A DNA stretch of 64,000 nt from Sphingobacteriaceae bacterium (GCA_016705695.1 JADJLA010000003.1:124001-188000); one strand, 5' to 3'; counted from the stretch's first letter, positions 26,861 through 36,115 are shown. Numbers and translations: made by a program. The notes: generated from the sequence alone by a model not told the origin.

Positions 26861-26882
26861 AGATCCAGATACTGTAACAAAA

Positions 26883-27557
26883 ATGGAAACACTTTTTCGG
26901 ATAGCTCTTATTACGCACATCATAGCAGGTTCATTGGCATTGCTGACCGGATTATTCGCCATTCTGTTTAGGAATAAAATAAAATGGCATCGCCCATGTG
27001 GTAAGGTTTATTTCTGGAGCATGAACATTATTTTTGTTAGCGCTACGTTCATGTCTATCTATCACACGAATTTATTTTTACTATGTGTTTCTTTTTTTAC
27101 ATATTATTCCGCCCTCACAGCTTATCGTTCGTTAAGTTTAAAAAAATTGCATCTCGATCAAAACCCAGCCAAGTTAGATTGGGCCATTGAGATATTTTTT
27201 GGAACAGTACATTTGTGCTTTGTGGGTTACGCTATTTTTTCATTGCTTAATGGACACCAGGCACTTGGTACAATTAGTTTGGTATTTGGTTTGATTGGCG
27301 TTCAGAGTAACCTATCTACCATTAAACGACTTCGCAAAAAACTCGGCTACAAAAATTACTGGTTGCTTGCGCATATTGGCGGCATGTTGGGAAGTTATAT
27401 TGGAGCTATGACGGCATTTTTAGTAAACAATGGCCAGTACATTCATGTTCCGGGAATTGTTTTGTGGTTAGGGCCAACCGTTATTTTTGTACCCCTTATT
27501 TTTTATGAGATCAACGTTCATAAAAAGAAGAGCAAGAGATTTGATGAGATCAAATAA
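26883..27557 (+). CDS. DUF2306-like multi-spanning membrane protein
   Basis: A 224-residue integral membrane protein with about seven hydrophobic helices. I place the start at ATG 26883, after the upstream stop. Features are an IITHIIAGSLALLTGLFAIL helix, KWHRPCGKVYFW, a central NLFLLCVSFFTYYSALTAYR and a HIGGMLGSYIGAMTAFLVN helix near the end. The pattern of His residues in the first and penultimate helices is like DUF2306 (cytochrome b561-like) proteins; a heme role is only a guess. It sits between two T9SS cargo genes on the same strand. Confidence 0.6.
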   Translation: METLFRIALITHIIAGSLALLTGLFAILFRNKIKWHRPCGKVYFWSMNIIFVSATFMSIYHTNLFLLCVSFFTYYSALTAYRSLSLKKLHLDQNPAKLDWAIEIFFGTVHLCFVGYAIFSLLNGHQALGTISLVFGLIGVQSNLSTIKRLRKKLGYKNYWLLAHIGGMLGSYIGAMTAFLVNNGQYIHVPGIVLWLGPTVIFVPLIFYEINVHKKKSKRFDEIK

Positions 27558-27597
27558 AAATGGAGTATATCTATTATTTCACATTAAAATTAATACT

Positions 27598-29715
27598 ATG
27601 AACATTAAAAGATCACTTTCGTTTAAGGCCTTAACACTTCTTTTTGTAGCGTTTTGTTCTTTCAACTCTTCCGCTCAAACCAATTTAACCGATAATGGAA
27701 ATCAAGATGAGATCCGTGCTTTAGAGAAAGCCAAGAAAGAGAATGCCAAAGAAATGGAAGCTTTTGAAGTATTCACAAATAATTTTAAGCATTCAAAAAA
27801 TGCGGTAGCTAAAGCAATGCCTTTGCCCGATACATCGTGTATTGTAACTATACTTGTAGTAGTTCATGTTTTTCATCCTAACGGTGCAATCGGTGTTCCG
27901 CTTAGTCAAATAGCGTATGCTATCAATGATCTGAATATTACTTTTTCTGGTCAAGATGCAGATTATGGAACCGTGAATGCAGCTTTTTCCGGCGTAAAAT
28001 CATATACCAAAATTCGATTTGCTTTAGCTAAGATCGATCCTAACGGAAATTCAACAAATGGTATTGTGTATTACAAAGACAAACAAGTTGGTTATGCCAA
28101 CAGCCCAATGTGGGATAATGAAATAAGTACAATTGCTTGGGATAATTATAAATATTTTAATGTTTATGTGATGAATGATCTTTTTGGAAATGGCGTAACT
28201 AATAATTCAGGATTTTGTTTTTATCCAAATTCAGGCATGATTGCTGCGGGAAGAGTGCGAATGGTGTACAATTATTCTTATCTTGGTTTTGGCGGCGCCT
28301 CATTCAATAATTTAGAATTCAACCAAACATTTACACATGAGTGCGGACATTATTTGAACTTGCTTCACACATTTGAAGGAACCAATTGTTCGGCTGCAGG
28401 AGATCTTTGTGCCGATACACCTCCTACAGCCGTTGCAGGAGCAGGTTGTAACGCTACACAATGTACGGCTTTAATTAATGGAGAAAATTACATGGATTAT
28501 AATGCCACTTGTTATAAGAATTTTACCATGGATCAAAACACGCGCATGGAAGCGGCATTAATGCATCCGGCACGAATTACACAGTGGCAATATGATAATT
28601 TAGTGGCAACAGGTATTCTTAATTCTGCCAGTACTAATAGCTGCGTTAATGCCAGTCCATTCTTTTCATTCTCAAAAACACAGCTATTTGAGGATATTTT
28701 AAATACTGGCTCTATTGCTACGCCGCCTGTTATTATTTATGCGTGTGGTGGAGCACAATTTGCAAGCACTGCTCAAACTTTGGTTCAAGGCACAGATTAT
28801 ACCATCTCTAATTTACCTTCTGGATTATCAACCTCTTTAGTTACCTCGGGCAACGGTAAAACTGCAACGTTAACTTTGATGGGGCAGGCTGTTAGTCACG
28901 GTTCGGTAAATACTTTAAGCAACATTAATTTCGCTTTTACAAATGCAGCGGTTGTTGGTGGAAGTGTAACTGCGATAACCAATTATTCAAATACACTAAA
29001 GATCAAGTTTTATGACCCATGGGGATTAACATGCTCAAATGCGATAAACATAAGCGCAACATCTTCTGCTACTTTGGCTACCCTTCAAACCATTGGAAGC
29101 GTTCCTAAAAATTACGGATTAAGATATAGCGCAGGAAACTATTATCTTGAAAATTACGGGCGCGGTATTATTACCACAGCTTCCAATAGTGATAACATTG
29201 TTTTTTTACCTGCAGGAACATTAATTGGGCCGGCCAGTGTATGGAGAACCGGAGGAAATTCTGGCGTACTTTATTCTTCTTCTCATAATGCGCTTGATGG
29301 CACAACCGGTTTTGTTGGCTTTAGAATGCAAATAGGCAATGATTATTATTATGGCTATATGACCATACAAGTTTCATCTACCAGCGGTGTAACACTTATT
29401 GAATATGTTTATAGCAACAAACCCAATGAGCCTGTAACGGCAGGTACAAATTGTTTGAATTTAGGATTAAGTAGAATTGAACTTAGCGATCCATTTAAAA
29501 TTTATCCGAATCCATCTTCAAAAACCATTCGCATACAAAACTTTGGAGGCAATGCAATTTCTGACCTTGTGATCATAGATGTAACAGGAAGAAAAGTATT
29601 AGAGCAAAAAGAAAGCACTTCTGAAATACATATTGAACATTTGAATAGAGGTATGTATCTATTACAGATCACCTCAGGAGGGAAGACTTATTTGAATAAG
29701 TTTATAAAGGAGTAA
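27598..29715 (+). CDS. Secreted M43-family zinc metalloprotease with T9SS type A domain
   Basis: A 705-residue protein; the ATG at 27598 gives a good signal peptide ending SSAQ at residues 24-27. The catalytic domain carries THECGHYLNLLH (His247, Glu248, His251, His257) and the Met-turn ENYMDYN (Met299), so it is a metzincin of the M43 type, related to the gene at 17.4 kb. Cysteines surround the site. Residues about 370-630 form beta-rich domains with no family I recognise. The C-terminal sorting domain begins FKIYPNPSSKTIRIQ, and its DNA is almost identical to that of the next gene. Expected to be a surface or secreted protease. Confidence 0.9.
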   Translation: MNIKRSLSFKALTLLFVAFCSFNSSAQTNLTDNGNQDEIRALEKAKKENAKEMEAFEVFTNNFKHSKNAVAKAMPLPDTSCIVTILVVVHVFHPNGAIGVPLSQIAYAINDLNITFSGQDADYGTVNAAFSGVKSYTKIRFALAKIDPNGNSTNGIVYYKDKQVGYANSPMWDNEISTIAWDNYKYFNVYVMNDLFGNGVTNNSGFCFYPNSGMIAAGRVRMVYNYSYLGFGGASFNNLEFNQTFTHECGHYLNLLHTFEGTNCSAAGDLCADTPPTAVAGAGCNATQCTALINGENYMDYNATCYKNFTMDQNTRMEAALMHPARITQWQYDNLVATGILNSASTNSCVNASPFFSFSKTQLFEDILNTGSIATPPVIIYACGGAQFASTAQTLVQGTDYTISNLPSGLSTSLVTSGNGKTATLTLMGQAVSHGSVNTLSNINFAFTNAAVVGGSVTAITNYSNTLKIKFYDPWGLTCSNAINISATSSATLATLQTIGSVPKNYGLRYSAGNYYLENYGRGIITTASNSDNIVFLPAGTLIGPASVWRTGGNSGVLYSSSHNALDGTTGFVGFRMQIGNDYYYGYMTIQVSSTSGVTLIEYVYSNKPNEPVTAGTNCLNLGLSRIELSDPFKIYPNPSSKTIRIQNFGGNAISDLVIIDVTGRKVLEQKESTSEIHIEHLNRGMYLLQITSGGKTYLNKFIKE
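29512..29647 (+). repeat. Sorting-domain duplication, copy 1
   Basis: A 136-base stretch in the sorting-domain coding region that matches 30907-31042 at 131 of 136 positions. Confidence 0.9.
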
Positions 29716-29745
29716 AATTTGACTTTTATTAATCAAAATAAAACC

Positions 29746-31110
29746 ATGAAAAGTATATTCTCAATTTTATTGTTCTTTGTCGTTTCTCAGATTAACGGAC
29801 AGTGTTGGAAATCGATTGCTGGGGGTGGTTTACATTCTATTGCAATCAAAACTGATGGTACTCTGTGGGCTTGGGGATATAACGGACAAGGAGAAATTGG
29901 TGACGGTACACTTATTGATAAAAGTTTACCAACTCAAATAAGTACAAGCACTAATTGGCAATCAATAGCTGGGAGTTATGCTCATTCTCTTGGCCTGAAG
30001 ACAAACGGCACTTTGTGGGGATGGGGATATAATTCTTATGGCCAAGTAGGGGATGGCACCTATACGAGTAAAGCCATTCCAACTCAAATTGGTATTGACA
30101 ATAATTGGAAGCTCATTAGTTGTGGTGGGTATCACAATCTAGCGATAAAAGCTAATGGAACTCTTTGGGCTTGGGGCAGGAATAATTTTGGAGAAATAGG
30201 AGATGGTACAAATACTATTAGAAACATTCCGATTCAAATTGGTTCTTCAAGTAATTGGCTTTCTATTGCATGTGGTTATGGACACTCTTTAGCAATAAAG
30301 ACAGATGGCACTTTATGGGCTTGGGGAGATAATACAGACGGTCAATTAGGAGATGGCACAAATGTTAGTAAAAATACTCCTGTTCAAATTGGCACGGGAA
30401 ATAATTGGAAGTTGATTGTTTATGCTAGCGGACATTCTTTAGCAATCAAAACCGATGGTACTTTATGGGCTTGGGGAGATAATTATTTTGGAGGATTAGG
30501 TGACGGTACCAACATAAGTAAAAACCTTCCAACCCAAATCGGTACCGACAACAATTGGTTGGCTATTGCAGGTGGATATAGGTATTCATTGGCAATAAAA
30601 ACAGATAGCACTTTATGGTCTTGGGGGGAGAATATTCAAGGACAATTAGGGGATGGTACAAATATAAGTAATAATAGCCCGCAGCAAGTTGGTACCTACA
30701 CAAACTGGTGCGCAATAACAGGAGGAGGCAGTCATAGTTCGGCAATAAGAGCAGATAGCACAATGTGGGCTTGGGGAGCTAATCAAAAAGGCCAATTAGG
30801 AGATGGAACTCTTATTGATAAATACACTCCAATTTCAGTAACTTGTCAAGTTATTGGAATTGAAGAATACCTTTACAATTCAAATTTCCATTTAATTTAC
30901 CCAAACCCATCTTCAAAAATCATTCACATACAAAACTTTGGAGGCAATGCAATTTCTGACCTTGTGATCATAGATGTAATAGGAAGAAAAGTATTAGAGC
31001 AAAAAGAAACCACTTCTGAAATAGATATTGAACATTTGAATAAAGGCGTTTATCAGATATTGATCACATCAGAAGGAAAGATGCATCCTTGTAAGTTCAT
31101 AAAACAATAG
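29746..31110 (+). CDS. Secreted RCC1-repeat seven-bladed propeller with T9SS type A domain
   Basis: A 454-residue protein from the ATG at 29746, with a signal peptide of about 18 residues. Residues 26-366 are seven tandem RCC1 repeats of exactly 50 residues (the last is cut at 41), each with the core GHSLAIKTDGTLWAWGDN and GQLGDGT and ending in NW.SIA. The segment WKSIA at 21-25 before the first repeat supplies the missing last strand, closing the ring. A sorting domain (FHLIYPNPSSKIIHIQ ... GVYQILI) follows directly. RCC1 propellers mediate protein binding. Likely an evolving surface protein, because repeats and sorting domain are highly similar to each other or to a neighbour. Confidence 0.92.
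   Translation: MKSIFSILLFFVVSQINGQCWKSIAGGGLHSIAIKTDGTLWAWGYNGQGEIGDGTLIDKSLPTQISTSTNWQSIAGSYAHSLGLKTNGTLWGWGYNSYGQVGDGTYTSKAIPTQIGIDNNWKLISCGGYHNLAIKANGTLWAWGRNNFGEIGDGTNTIRNIPIQIGSSSNWLSIACGYGHSLAIKTDGTLWAWGDNTDGQLGDGTNVSKNTPVQIGTGNNWKLIVYASGHSLAIKTDGTLWAWGDNYFGGLGDGTNISKNLPTQIGTDNNWLAIAGGYRYSLAIKTDSTLWSWGENIQGQLGDGTNISNNSPQQVGTYTNWCAITGGGSHSSAIRADSTMWAWGANQKGQLGDGTLIDKYTPISVTCQVIGIEEYLYNSNFHLIYPNPSSKIIHIQNFGGNAISDLVIIDVIGRKVLEQKETTSEIDIEHLNKGVYQILITSEGKMHPCKFIKQ
30907..31042 (+). repeat. Sorting-domain duplication, copy 2
   Basis: Partner of 29512-29647, five differences in 136 bases. Confidence 0.9.
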
Positions 31111-31257
31111 TTCAGTATTTTTGAAACTGTTGCACCATCCCATAAAGTGTTTAAAGATAAAACTATAATGTTTGAGGGAAAGTGAGCCATGTTATTCTCT
31201 CGCTGCCCATAAATACCTATGTTTTAGGGTTTTGTAATTTAAAAAAACAGCGAAAAA

Positions 31258-31289
31258 TTTGCATAATTAAAACTTTGCCCTTACATTTG
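31258..31289 (+). promoter_or_regulatory. Promoter of tRNA-Val
   Basis: TTTG at 31258-31261, 20 bases, TACATTTG at 31282-31289: a full Bacteroidota promoter, about 21 bases before the tRNA. Confidence 0.65.
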
Positions 31290-31310
31290 TCGCCCGTTCT
31301 AAAATTCATT

Positions 31311-31385
31311 GGGGGGTTAGCTCAGCTGGTTCAGAGCACCTGCCTTACAAGCAGGGGGTCACTGGTTCGAACCCAGTACTCCCCA
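31311..31385 (+). tRNA. tRNA-Val (anticodon TAC)
   Basis: A 75-base cloverleaf: acceptor GGGGGGT pairs with ACTCCCC (one G-T), D arm GCTCAGCTGGTTCAGAGC, anticodon stem CCTGC/GCAGG around CTTACAA with anticodon TAC, T arm ACTGG-TTCGAAC-CCAGT, discriminator A. CCA is not encoded. Confidence 0.97.
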
Positions 31386-31397
31386 CTCTTAAAAGAA

Positions 31398-31427
31398 AAG
31401 CCTCGCAAAATTTGTGAGGCTTTTTTA
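31398..31427 (+). terminator. Rho-independent terminator after tRNA-Val
   Basis: GCCTCGCAAA (31400-31409) pairs with TTTGTGAGGC (31411-31420, one G-T), then a T-run. The preceding bases are A-rich, so it may also serve the convergent ABC transporter gene. Confidence 0.88.
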
Positions 31428-31447
31428 TTTAGTATAGTTAGGAGTTA

Positions 31448-33283
31448 TTAAACCATTTCAAACTGCATTTTGCTAAGCTTTTGGTACAGCCCCTCTTCAT
31501 TTTTCATAAGCTCTGAGTGGGTTCCTGTCTCCAATACAACTCCTTTTTGCAATACCACAATTTTATCGGCATTTCTTATGGTAGATAGGCGATGTGCTAT
31601 AACAATACTTGTTCTGCCAACCATTAATTTCTCTAAAGCTTCTTGCACTAATTGCTCGCTTTCGCTATCCAAACTGCTTGTGGCCTCATCTAAAATTAAG
31701 ATGCTTGGGTTTTTTAATACCGCGCGTGCAATAGCAATACGTTGGCGCTGTCCGCCTGATAGTTGAATTCCTCTTTCGCCAACTAAGGTTGTAAATTTAT
31801 CGGGGAAGGATTCAATAAAATCGTAAGCATTTGCTTTTTTTGCAGCTTCTTCAATTTCTTTTTCCGTTGCATTAGGCCTTCCGTAGGCAATATTATCTCG
31901 TATGGTTCCTGCAAATAAAATAACATCCTGTGGCACTAACGCAATTTTTTTACGCAGATCTGTTAACGAATATTCTTTTGAGTTTTTCCCGTCAATGATG
32001 ATCTCACCGTTTATTGGATCGTAAAAACGCGAGATCATAGAAGCGATAGTGCTTTTACCTGATCCGCTGGAGCCCACTAGGGCAACGGTTTGGCCAATAT
32101 CAGCTTTAAATGAAACGTTTTTTAAAACAACAAAATCCGGTCGGGTTGGGTAATTGAACGATACGTTTTTAAATTCTATCTCTCCACTTTTTGTTTTTTC
32201 TGTATCAACAATATTTTCAAGATCAATATTTTCAATGTCGCCATCAATTAATTCAAACACTCTATCAGTTGCACCTAATGCACGTTGCAAAGAGGCGATC
32301 TGTTCGGGTAAACCCCCTAACGAACCGGCCACAAATAAGGATAACATCATAAATGTACCAAAAGCTTCAGCCGTTAAAGTTTTATCAACCTTTAAAGCAA
32401 ACAGCATTTGCCATAAAATAAAGAACACCGATCCAAATACAAATACCATCACAAACGAAAAGAAAAGACCTCTGAAAATTCCGTACTTCAAGCCAAACTC
32501 ACGAATCACATTTGCTACCTTATCGTACTTTTTTATCTCGTAATCTTCATTTGTAAATGTTTTTACATTCGTAATTCCTGTTAGTGCTTCACCAACAACA
32601 ACATTCGATTCTGCAATTTTTTCTTGGTAAGTTTTAGAGAATTTCCTGATCTTCTTGGCAAATAAAATAGAAACAATAGTTAAAGGCGGGATGATCACAA
32701 GGAACCATTTTGCAATTGGGCCCGAGGTCATCACCAAAATAATTAATCCACCGATACCAACAATGGTTTGCCTGATCAACTCAGCAATTGTTATGGTAAA
32801 TGCATCCGAAATAACACTTATATCTGTGGCCATTCGGCTACTTAATTCTGCCACCTGACTTTTAGAAAAGAAGCTCATGGGCATTTGTATCAATCTCTTG
32901 AATGTATCTAGTCGTAATGCTTTAAGAATATTTTCGGTTACTTGCGCAAAAAGATAAACTCGTCCAAATGAGAAAGCTGCTTGCAAGAGTAAAATACCAA
33001 GTAGTACGCCACCAATTTCCATTAATTCAACACGTACGGTTTCGGCATTCTTGGTCTCCTCGGCAAGGTATCCCAACATTTGTCCCGATTTTAAAGGAAA
33101 TATCAAACCAACTCCGGCACTTCCCACTAAAAAGATCATTCCTAAAACAAACTTCCACTTGTGCTTGCCTAGATATCCAAAAAGACGCAATGATCTTTTA
33201 AGATTAGCGATGCTAAGCTTTGCCTTAGGTAATTCGTCGGTATCGTTATTTGTAGGACCTGCGCCCCTTCGGCCTTTTGCCAT
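31448..33283 (-). CDS. ABC exporter, MsbA-like half-transporter (fused permease and ATPase)
   Basis: A 611-residue inner-membrane half-transporter expected to work as a dimer. The N-terminal half has about six TM helices. The C-terminal ATPase shows Walker A GSSGSGKST, the Q-loop in LVPQDVILFAG, signature LSGGQRQRIAIARA, Walker B ILILDEATSSLD and the switch His in IVIAHRLSTIRN. It resembles MsbA/BmrA exporters of lipids or drugs; lipid A flipping cannot be shown from sequence. A TAATTTTG -7 element lies on the minus strand at 33308-33301. Confidence 0.93.
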   Translation of the reverse strand: MAKGRRGAGPTNNDTDELPKAKLSIANLKRSLRLFGYLGKHKWKFVLGMIFLVGSAGVGLIFPLKSGQMLGYLAEETKNAETVRVELMEIGGVLLGILLLQAAFSFGRVYLFAQVTENILKALRLDTFKRLIQMPMSFFSKSQVAELSSRMATDISVISDAFTITIAELIRQTIVGIGGLIILVMTSGPIAKWFLVIIPPLTIVSILFAKKIRKFSKTYQEKIAESNVVVGEALTGITNVKTFTNEDYEIKKYDKVANVIREFGLKYGIFRGLFFSFVMVFVFGSVFFILWQMLFALKVDKTLTAEAFGTFMMLSLFVAGSLGGLPEQIASLQRALGATDRVFELIDGDIENIDLENIVDTEKTKSGEIEFKNVSFNYPTRPDFVVLKNVSFKADIGQTVALVGSSGSGKSTIASMISRFYDPINGEIIIDGKNSKEYSLTDLRKKIALVPQDVILFAGTIRDNIAYGRPNATEKEIEEAAKKANAYDFIESFPDKFTTLVGERGIQLSGGQRQRIAIARAVLKNPSILILDEATSSLDSESEQLVQEALEKLMVGRTSIVIAHRLSTIRNADKIVVLQKGVVLETGTHSELMKNEEGLYQKLSKMQFEMV

Positions 33284-33428
33284 AGATCAAAAAATATGGG
33301 CAAAATTAGGGTTTTTTCGAGGTATAGCTGTCATATAATTGTAATGAGGCCTACCGTTTACCGCCATTTTACGTCTGTTTACCGCTTTGGTGCCTTACGG
33401 AGTGGCCAGGTTTATAGGGTAAAATTTA

Positions 33429-33458
33429 TTTGCGGATTAAATAAATTGCCTATATTTG
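33429..33458 (+). promoter_or_regulatory. Promoter of rpmH
   Basis: TTTG at 33429-33432, 18 bases, TATATTTG at 33451-33458, about 34 bases before the rpmH start. Confidence 0.65.
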
Positions 33459-33492
33459 CAGTCCGTTTTAAAAAGTATAAAAATTAGAAAAC

Positions 33493-33648
33493 ATGAAAAG
33501 GACCTTCCAACCATCGAGACGCAAGAGAACCAACAAACACGGGTTCAGATTACGCATGGCTAGCGCTAATGGACGTAGAGTATTAGCTGCACGTAGAGCT
33601 AGAGGACGTAAGAAATTAACAACTAGCTGCGAAAGCACTCACAAGTAA
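33493..33648 (+). CDS. rpmH: 50S ribosomal protein L34
   Basis: A 51-residue, very basic ribosomal protein of the large subunit. It starts MKRTFQPSRRKRTNKHGFR, followed by RMASANGRRVLAARRARGR, the near-universal L34 sequence, and ends in a short Bacteroidota-type tail with KLTTSCESTHK. It has its own promoter and terminator. The gene is easily missed because of its size. Confidence 0.98.
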   Translation: MKRTFQPSRRKRTNKHGFRLRMASANGRRVLAARRARGRKKLTTSCESTHK

Positions 33649-33671
33649 TTAATAATCAATAGATTATATAT

Positions 33672-33699
33672 AAATCCACCTCAAAAGGGTGGATTTTTT
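33672..33699 (+). terminator. Rho-independent terminator after rpmH
   Basis: AAATCCACC (33672-33680) pairs with GGTGGATTT (33688-33696), followed by T residues. Confidence 0.9.
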
Positions 33700-33701
33700 A
33701 T

Positions 33702-34433
33702 TTACCTGAAATCATTAGTACTATTCCAAGAGCTCACACTAAGATTATTACTGAAAGCAAAGGTGAGATAGGTTGTAATACCCATATTGAAAATGAGAAT
33801 ATGAAAGAAAGCACCCACACGATACATGCCCCAATAATCGGCCCCTTCAGGTAGCCATATTAAGCGTGTAGGTAAAGTAACCGCTAAAATTGCCGATACC
33901 AAAACCACAGTAAAGACTAAAGTTTCAAAACGGCGCATTGGCCAATTAAAAAATTTGCGATGCTTGCTTAACCCACTTCCCCATTTATGAATGAGGTAAT
34001 AGTTGCCATGATCAGTTTGGGCGAATAATAAAAGCTCTTCATCTTTTCCATCAGTTCTGAAATTTTCGATGGGCGCCAAAATTTTAAAACCTTTAAGATC
34101 TTTGCGATGTTTGGTATTGAGATCCTTTATTTTTAAAATAGCTTCGTAAGGAATCTCTTTTTTGTAATTCTGAGAATCAATAAAACGTAAACGGTAGGCG
34201 ATGCAAATTTCTTTTATATCGGCTAAAGAAAAAATGGCTAATATATCGGCATCATCTTCATTCATCAATTCAAAAGAACGATTATAAAGTTGAAGATGCG
34301 AAAGAACTTTTTTTTTGTGAAATAGATCGTTGTTCAGGATCTTATGTACTTCATTAATAATAAGGTCTTCCTGCTTAGCGTGTTTGATCTTTCGCTTTAA
34401 AAGTTCGTTAACTATAAGCGCATTTGGCTTCAT
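33702..34433 (-). CDS. Uncharacterised membrane protein, partner of the barrel gene
   Basis: A 243-residue protein I do not recognise. The first 165 residues are charged and soluble-looking, with many Lys/Glu and no known motif. Two hydrophobic helices follow (about 170-188 and 205-229), and the C-terminus is Ser/Asn-rich. There is no signal peptide, so it is probably an inner-membrane protein with a large cytoplasmic domain. Its ATG overlaps the stop of the upstream outer-membrane-barrel gene as TAATG, so the two are made together and may work together. Confidence 0.6.
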   Translation of the reverse strand: MKPNALIVNELLKRKIKHAKQEDLIINEVHKILNNDLFHKKKVLSHLQLYNRSFELMNEDDADILAIFSLADIKEICIAYRLRFIDSQNYKKEIPYEAILKIKDLNTKHRKDLKGFKILAPIENFRTDGKDEELLLFAQTDHGNYYLIHKWGSGLSKHRKFFNWPMRRFETLVFTVVLVSAILAVTLPTRLIWLPEGADYWGMYRVGAFFHILIFNMGITTYLTFAFSNNLSVSSWNSTNDFR

Positions 34434-35149
34434 TAAAACGGAATGATGGCGATACCCACCGAATAAGGAATAATCCCATCGGGCCCTCTTTTGGTGAATA
34501 CTTCGCTAAAATAGTAACTCGCGGTTAAACAAAATTGCTCAACGCCTATCCTGGCAACAACACCATACCTTAAATAATTCATGTTCTTGGTATCGTAAAA
34601 TTTGAAATGCCCTTTATCATCAAACACTTTTCTGAAATCGCTAAATACATACCCAATTTTTCCACCGAGCATTATTTTGAATTTGGAAATAGTTTTGGTT
34701 CTGAATCGTATCTCTAAAGGAACTTCCACAATTCTTTGACTGAAACGATTGACGGTATAATTGTTTGTTTTTGGAATAATATCGGTGATATTATGTTTTT
34801 GCAAACTATCATAACGATACACAAAATCGGCATTGCTATGAAAGTTATGATTAAAAAAACCAATGCCATATCCAACACTAAAATTAGAACGACCAATGGA
34901 TTTATCAAACATTAGCGCCACATTAAAACCTATGCTTTTCCAATTCATGGTAATTCCTTTTGGAACATTTAACCAACCGGTATGGCTCACTTCGAGAATC
35001 AAGCGATCGCTTGGCTCGCTTTTATAATTCTTAAGGTCATACTCTTCGTATTCTTTTGTTACTTTTTTTTCCTGTTTTGATTTGTCTTGCCCATTTGCAA
35101 TAAAACAAAGCAGAAAAATATAACACAGCGTATGGGCGATTCTTTTCAT
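34433..35149 (-). CDS. Outer membrane beta-barrel protein (PorT-like size), function unknown
   Basis: A 238-residue exported protein started at the ATG at 35149, which gives a signal peptide ending IANGQ; an upstream ATG (35203) would mask it. After a charged linker (DKSKQEKKVTKEYEEYD) the sequence alternates as in a small eight- to ten-stranded barrel, with strands such as FNVALMFDKSIGRSNFSVGYG and FKIMLGGKIGYVF. It ends in a strand VGIAIIPF with a terminal Phe, the barrel-assembly signal. Operonic with the following membrane protein. Confidence 0.65.
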   Translation of the reverse strand: MKRIAHTLCYIFLLCFIANGQDKSKQEKKVTKEYEEYDLKNYKSEPSDRLILEVSHTGWLNVPKGITMNWKSIGFNVALMFDKSIGRSNFSVGYGIGFFNHNFHSNADFVYRYDSLQKHNITDIIPKTNNYTVNRFSQRIVEVPLEIRFRTKTISKFKIMLGGKIGYVFSDFRKVFDDKGHFKFYDTKNMNYLRYGVVARIGVEQFCLTASYYFSEVFTKRGPDGIIPYSVGIAIIPF

Positions 35150-35260
35150 AAATGAAGTAGAGCAAATATAAACAATTTTAACATTATTTCCTTGCGTGTG
35201 CATTTGAGAATTCCCTAAATTGTGTAGCTATTAAATCAGCACCAAAACGGATCTTTTTTT

Positions 35261-36115
35261 ATGAAAAAACTTTACCTTGTTATTTTCCCCTTTATCGCAC
35301 TTTCTATAATTTGTACAGCTTTTGTTTCTATGAAGTTTCATGGTAAAAGTAGTGGCGGTATAGATAGTAGAAATGGTTCACCCGGAGAGGGAACTTGTTC
35401 AAATTGTCATTCGGGAGGTTCTAATGCAACAACAGTAAGTATTAATGTTACACCTTCTTTAACAAGCAATGAATTTACTCAAGGACAAACATATACAATT
35501 ACTATAACTGTTGCAGGAAGTGGCTTCAGTAAATTTGGTTTTGGTTGTGAGATACTCGAAAAGCCAAGCAATACAAACGCGGGTTTAATGCAAAGCCCAG
35601 GAAGTGGAGTGCAATTGATAAACGGAAGTAATGGAAGAAAGAATGCTTTGCAAACTGCCCCAAAAAACGGCTCAGGCACCGCAGACTTTACATTTGAATG
35701 GATAGCCCCATCAAATAGTAATAGTGTTACTATTTATGCAGTAGGAAATTGTGTAAATGGTAATGGAAGCACAAGTGGAGATTTTTCACGAGCAGTTTCC
35801 CTTACCCTTACAACACCAACAGTAACAGCATTAGGCGAACAAAAAGAAGCATCATTGAAAGGGTTTAATCTGTATCCTAATCCGGCACAAGACAAGATCC
35901 ATTTAAGTTATTCTTTGATCGATCCAAAGACTATAAAAATTCAGTTAAGTTCCATCGCCGGAGAAGTTGTTGCTGAGTTAATGAATGAAGGGCAAGCGAA
36001 TGGGATCCATGCAAAAACCTTTGACATTCCTACTGATCTGGCTCCCGGTGTTTACTTTCTAAAGGTGTTTACAGATAATGAAAGTGTTGCTCAGCGATTG
36101 GTTGTGATCAAATAA
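35261..36115 (+). CDS. Choice-of-anchor V domain protein with CxxCH motif and T9SS type A domain
   Basis: A 284-residue exported protein. After the signal helix comes SSGGIDSRNGSPGEGTCSNCH, in which CSNCH (Cys44/Cys47/His48 region) is a c-type heme-binding motif typical of choice-of-anchor V proteins. Residues about 55-190 are an Ig-like/reeler-like beta sandwich (TYTITITVAGSGFSKFGFG ... DFSRAVSLTL). A sorting domain ends the protein (FNLYPNPAQDKIHLSY ... GVYFLKV). Redox or adhesion role unknown. The next gene is also cargo with a metal-site fold. Confidence 0.8.
   Translation: MKKLYLVIFPFIALSIICTAFVSMKFHGKSSGGIDSRNGSPGEGTCSNCHSGGSNATTVSINVTPSLTSNEFTQGQTYTITITVAGSGFSKFGFGCEILEKPSNTNAGLMQSPGSGVQLINGSNGRKNALQTAPKNGSGTADFTFEWIAPSNSNSVTIYAVGNCVNGNGSTSGDFSRAVSLTLTTPTVTALGEQKEASLKGFNLYPNPAQDKIHLSYSLIDPKTIKIQLSSIAGEVVAELMNEGQANGIHAKTFDIPTDLAPGVYFLKVFTDNESVAQRLVVIK

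Noticed and set aside
31182..31451. An 89-codon open frame across the tRNA-Val gene
   Set aside because: It runs through the tRNA and its terminator and has no coding character.
33284..33487. Open frames in the gap between the ABC exporter and rpmH
   Set aside because: They overlap the rpmH promoter and the start of the exporter gene and have no family features.
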